Shown piece by piece: positions 60,908 through 64,000 of a stretch of 64,000 nt of DNA. The translations under genes and the position numbers were made by a program. The stretch is from contig NZ_JANAIE010000001.1 in assembly GCF_029664245.1 (NCBI RefSeq), positions 434,001-498,000 on the forward strand, in the 5' to 3' direction. The notes under the pieces are model-generated. The model ran no database searches, was not told the origin of the DNA, and worked only from the letters and a program-made list of their open reading frames with translations. The DNA comes from Profundicola chukchiensis (lineage in GTDB: Bacteria > Bacteroidota > Bacteroidia > Flavobacteriales > Weeksellaceae). Each line of letters opens with the position of its first letter. Positions within the stretch are counted from its first letter, which is position 1.

Positions 60908-61768
60908 ATGAAATTATATTTCATATTTATGAAAAGACACATATTCATATATATACTACTGTTTAACCTTATTTCATTTTTCGGACAGAGCCCTCCAGAA
61001 GAGTTTTTTATTGGAATTGAGCTTTTAGCTGTGGATAAAGAAGCCGCCAAAGAGAAATTTCAATTGGCACAAGAAAAAGATTCATTGTTTCCGGGAACCT
61101 ATCATTTTTTAGGTTTACTTTCTTTAGATGAGAATAAAATTGAAGAAGGCAGAAATTACTTAGAAAAATCTCTATTCTTAAATTTAGAAAATAATAACCG
61201 AACAAGAGAAATGACTTTTACGCGATTGATTGATTCTTATTTACAAGAACATGATTTCGATAAAGCATTTGAATTGGCCTGGGTGGCTTATCAACAGTAT
61301 CCTTATAATAATGTAATCTTACATGCACTTCAGGACATCGGTATGTGGGCATTTTATATTAATCATAATGGATTAGACCCAAGCTACCTCACTACAGAGC
61401 TACAAAAGGAATACACTGTAAATTCCGTGGCTGAAGAATATTTAATTTTAAGAAATATATTAGTGGATGGAAATTTCCTTTTATTCGAAGGTCAACGTCT
61501 AATTAAGAAAAAGCGAAAATATTATGACATCGTAACATGTCGTCTGTCTGATACAGATGAAATCATTGAAGTTAAATTTAGACTTAACTGGGATTTAGAA
61601 ACCTTTTTAGGAGGTAAAGTGGTAGATACAGACGAAGTTTATCAAAACAAAGAATTGCCTATCCAAGAGAGATTTGGAGCCTTGTTTGTTTCTAATGATG
61701 AGATTGATATTAGTCAAGAAATCAAAAAATTATACGACGAGAAAAATGAACTAAAACAGAAATTTTAA
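60908..61768 (+). CDS. Secreted protein with TPR-like repeats
   Basis: 286 residues. A signal sequence (from Met8, ATG 60929, or Met1) ends near FFGQ. Residues 30-150 look like two or three helical repeats (EFFIGIELLAVDKEAAKEKF; YHFLGLLSLDENKIEEGRNY; AFELAWVAYQQYPYNN), typical of TPR or Sel1-like folds. The C-terminal 100 residues are mixed strands and charged helix (EIKKLYDEKNELKQKF). It has no enzyme motif. The next gene is 10 bases downstream, so they are co-transcribed. Function unknown. Confidence 0.65.
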   Translation: MKLYFIFMKRHIFIYILLFNLISFFGQSPPEEFFIGIELLAVDKEAAKEKFQLAQEKDSLFPGTYHFLGLLSLDENKIEEGRNYLEKSLFLNLENNNRTREMTFTRLIDSYLQEHDFDKAFELAWVAYQQYPYNNVILHALQDIGMWAFYINHNGLDPSYLTTELQKEYTVNSVAEEYLILRNILVDGNFLLFEGQRLIKKKRKYYDIVTCRLSDTDEIIEVKFRLNWDLETFLGGKVVDTDEVYQNKELPIQERFGALFVSNDEIDISQEIKKLYDEKNELKQKF

Positions 61769-61778
61769 TAGTTATTTT

Positions 61779-62249
61779 ATGAAAATATATTTGAGTAAAA
61801 AGTCGAACTATGTAAAAGCTGTTACCATATTCTCAGCAGTTTTGCTTGTAAGTCTAGCCACGCTTTCTGTATTAAACAATGAAACCTATAGTTTAATCGG
61901 CGGCATTATCATTAGCCTCATCATGTTCGGAATCATGTTTTACTTTTATTCCAAATCCTTACGAAAAGTCATTATAGATAAAAATGAAATGATTCTTAAA
62001 AAAAACATCGGCAAGATTGTCATCCCAATTTCAGAGATAGAAGCAATTTATCGTTTAGAAAGCTCCAACCTTCCAATGACTTCTGGAAGCATGGGAGTTT
62101 TTGGATTTATTGGCAACACAATGGATAACTCTATATGTATGGTCAATGACCGAAAAAATATGATTAAAGTGGTGACAACAAAAGACGAAAAATATATTTT
62201 TAGCGTGCGAAACCCGAAACATTTGGTTGAGCATTTAGATCTTCCTTAA
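61779..62249 (+). CDS. Membrane protein with PH-like domain
   Basis: 156 residues. Two adjacent helices (about 13-33 and 37-56) are followed by a beta-rich domain (RKVIIDKNEMILKKNIGKIV, then IPISEIEAIYRLE and IFSVRNPKHLVEHL). The order is that of bacterial PH-like (DUF304/bPH) domains, including the closing NPKHLVEHL helix. Such proteins often sense membrane or stress states, but none here is proven. It lies between a TPR-like secreted protein and a serine hydrolase on one strand. Confidence 0.7.
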   Translation: MKIYLSKKSNYVKAVTIFSAVLLVSLATLSVLNNETYSLIGGIIISLIMFGIMFYFYSKSLRKVIIDKNEMILKKNIGKIVIPISEIEAIYRLESSNLPMTSGSMGVFGFIGNTMDNSICMVNDRKNMIKVVTTKDEKYIFSVRNPKHLVEHLDLP

Positions 62250-62271
62250 TTTTAAAGTTTAAATAAAATCT

Positions 62272-63591
62272 ATGTTTCGAATTTATAATTATATCCTATT
62301 TATATTTCTTTTAAGTCAAACTGGGATTGCTCAAGATTTCAATAAAGAAAAACTCGATCAATATTTTAAGTTACTCGAAGAAAATGACAAATTCATGGGA
62401 AGCCTAGCCTTGGCCAAAGATGGAAAACTTATTTATTCCAAAAACATTGGATTTGCAGACATAGAAAAAGGAATCAAAATAAATGATAATTCGAGGTTTA
62501 GCATTGCTTCTATTTCAAAAACCTTTACAGCTAGCCTGGTTTTAAAAGCTGTTGAGCAAAACAAAATCAAACTCGACCAGAAGCTAGCGGACTTTTATCC
62601 AGAAATTACAAACGCCGAAAAAATAAGCATCGAGCAAATGTTGAGACATCAAAGTGGAATTCACAACATTACCGATGATCCAGTTTATGGACTTTATTTC
62701 ACCCAAGCAACTTCACAAAGTGAAATGCTGAAAGTAATTAAAACGGCAGGAAGCGACTTCGAACCTGGCAGCAAAACGGCCTATAGCAATTCAAATTATA
62801 TATTGTTAAGTTTTATTTTAGAGAAAATTTACAAAAAAGAATTCGCTGAAATCCTGAAAGAACAAATTACCAAACCATTAAAACTCACTAAAACTTATTT
62901 CAACTTAAAAACTGGTGAAAACTCAAATGAAGTCAATTCTTACATGAAACTTATGGATTGGCAAATTTCCCCAAAAACTAGCCCTAGCGTATCATTAGGT
63001 GCGGGTGGAATTGTTTCTACGCCAGAGGATCTCATTAAGTTCGCGTATGCACTATTTGGTGGAAAGTTATTACAGGAAAAGAATCTAAAATTAATGATGG
63101 AAATCAAAGATGGATATGGATTAGGCTTATTCCCAGTTCCATTTTACGACAAAGTTGGATACGGACACACAGGTGGTATAGATGGATTTAGATCGATGCT
63201 TTTTCATTTTGAAGATGGCAACTACACCTACGCACTAACTTCAAACGGCTCCGACTTTGATATTAATGAAATCAATATTGCAGTTTTGAGCGCGGTATAT
63301 AATAAAGAATTTGAACTGCCAGACTTTTCTACTTATGCAGTAGATTCAAGTATTTTAGAATCCTATGTTGGAAATTACTCCTCTGAAATGCTACCTTTAA
63401 AAATAAAGGTTTTCACTAAAGATGGAAATCTCATGGCGCAAGCAACTGGTCAATCGGCTTTTCCGTTAAAGGCATTCGAAAAGGATAAATTTAGATTTAT
63501 ACAAGCAGGAATTGAACTAGAGTTTGAAACAAGCAAAAATGAAATGACGCTAAAACAAGGGGGCGCCGCATATTTATTTAAGAAAGATTAA
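62272..63591 (+). CDS. Serine hydrolase, class C beta-lactamase family
   Basis: 439 residues. A cleavable signal peptide (to about 21, ending GIAQ) precedes the penicillin-binding-like domain. Catalytic motifs are SISK (Ser80, Lys83), YSN (Tyr171) and HTGG (about 305-308, in place of KTG), in the usual order. The C-terminal 90 residues form an extra lipocalin-like beta domain (YVGNYSSEMLPLKIKVF). Members are esterases, D-aminopeptidases or peptidases, more often than beta-lactamases. It is exported. Substrate unknown. Confidence 0.9.
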   Translation: MFRIYNYILFIFLLSQTGIAQDFNKEKLDQYFKLLEENDKFMGSLALAKDGKLIYSKNIGFADIEKGIKINDNSRFSIASISKTFTASLVLKAVEQNKIKLDQKLADFYPEITNAEKISIEQMLRHQSGIHNITDDPVYGLYFTQATSQSEMLKVIKTAGSDFEPGSKTAYSNSNYILLSFILEKIYKKEFAEILKEQITKPLKLTKTYFNLKTGENSNEVNSYMKLMDWQISPKTSPSVSLGAGGIVSTPEDLIKFAYALFGGKLLQEKNLKLMMEIKDGYGLGLFPVPFYDKVGYGHTGGIDGFRSMLFHFEDGNYTYALTSNGSDFDINEINIAVLSAVYNKEFELPDFSTYAVDSSILESYVGNYSSEMLPLKIKVFTKDGNLMAQATGQSAFPLKAFEKDKFRFIQAGIELEFETSKNEMTLKQGGAAYLFKKD

Positions 63592-63602
63592 TATTAAAAA
63601 AC

Positions 63603-64000
63603 ATGTCGATTTACGCAATTGGTGATATTCACGGATGCATTACTGCCCTAAAAACAATTTTTAATCAAGGAGTTATAAAGTCAGACGATACAGTTGTTTT
63701 CTTGGGAGATTATGTAGATCGTGGTGTTAATTCAAAAGCCGTAATTGATTGGCTTATTGAACATCAGAAAAACTTCAATTTTGAATTTATTCTTGGCAAT
63801 CATGAAATCATGATGTTAAATGCGAGAGAATCACAAGAGAAGTTTTTAGAATGGCGAAAATATGGTGGTGCAGAAACGCTTGCGTCTTACCAAATAAAAG
63901 AATATTCGAATTGGATTAATAAAGTGGATAGCTCTCATTGGGAATTTTTAGAAGCCTGCCAAGAATATTTGGTAATTGACAACTTTATCTTTGTCCATGC
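63603..64000 (+). CDS. Calcineurin-like phosphoesterase (ApaH/PrpE type), partial
   Basis: The gene runs off the window after 132 codons. It opens with YAIGDIHGC (residues 4-12), then VFLGDYVDRGVNSKAVI (about 32-48) and ILGNHEIMML (about 64-73), the three metal-binding motifs of serine/threonine protein phosphatases and bis(5'-nucleosyl)-tetraphosphatases. The spacing suits small bacterial PrpE/PP1-like proteins. The substrate cannot be decided because the C-terminal part is missing. It starts 11 bases after the serine hydrolase stop. Confidence 0.88.
   Translation, partial: MSIYAIGDIHGCITALKTIFNQGVIKSDDTVVFLGDYVDRGVNSKAVIDWLIEHQKNFNFEFILGNHEIMMLNARESQEKFLEWRKYGGAETLASYQIKEYSNWINKVDSSHWEFLEACQEYLVIDNFIFVH

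Overview
The window is an AT-rich chromosomal segment of a member of the Bacteroidota, most likely the Flavobacteriia. Supporting signs are the promoter element TAnnTTTG upstream of several genes and tRNAs, the near absence of Shine-Dalgarno sequences, a type IX secretion sorting-tail remnant, bacillithiol and menaquinone genes, a zeaxanthin-type carotenoid operon and a fused CcsB-CcsA cytochrome maturation protein. No species can be named from the sequence alone.

Layout. 1-3029: end of a branched-chain amino acid operon (ilvB end, ilvN, ilvC, ilvA). 3039-9604: an accessory island. It opens with a decayed tyrosine recombinase that has lost its catalytic tyrosine, followed by small same-strand genes separated by imperfect inverted repeats that look like integron attC sites. 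The first unit has the exact end complementarity expected of an integron cassette. The island also holds a frameshifted gene, an HrgA-like pseudogene and a 365-bp duplication carrying a 64-residue membrane protein. 9738-21953: more accessory genes: lipoproteins, an RDD protein, a gene split by one nonsense codon, a sodium:solute symporter, DUF2752 and DUF4468-like proteins, a chromate transporter, and a lone PD-(D/E)XK nuclease with a possible EVE/PUA-like reader region. 22284-34171: mostly core metabolism: class V aminotransferase, M20 amidohydrolase, an operon with udk, divIC and mutA, and menA, ackA, isochorismate synthase, thioesterase and an SNase lipoprotein.

34213-39347 is a self-contained damage-response cassette: a LexA-like S24 repressor divergent from a Y-family polymerase and a DnaE2-like polymerase, with three GGAATATTTCC-type operators spaced exactly 19 bp apart between them. 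39734-39910 holds tRNA-Ser and tRNA-Pro. 39975-42926 is a TetR-controlled carbonyl/redox operon with a perfect 24-bp palindrome at its promoter. 43203-49241 is a MarR-controlled operon (crtI, crtB, SRPBCC, crtZ, lycopene cyclase, photolyase) linking carotenoid synthesis with light-driven DNA repair.

49419-64000 holds tRNA-Arg, hemerythrin, CsbD, an amidase, prmC, ccsBA, glutathione peroxidase, bshB1, tRNA-His, a metallophosphoesterase, a FabH-like synthase and a beta-lactamase-family serine hydrolase, and ends inside a phosphoesterase gene. The most unusual parts are the integron-like array with its dead recombinase, the three-operator S24/DinB/DnaE module, and the predicted modification-dependent nuclease. 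All family names come from reading the translations and were not checked against databases.
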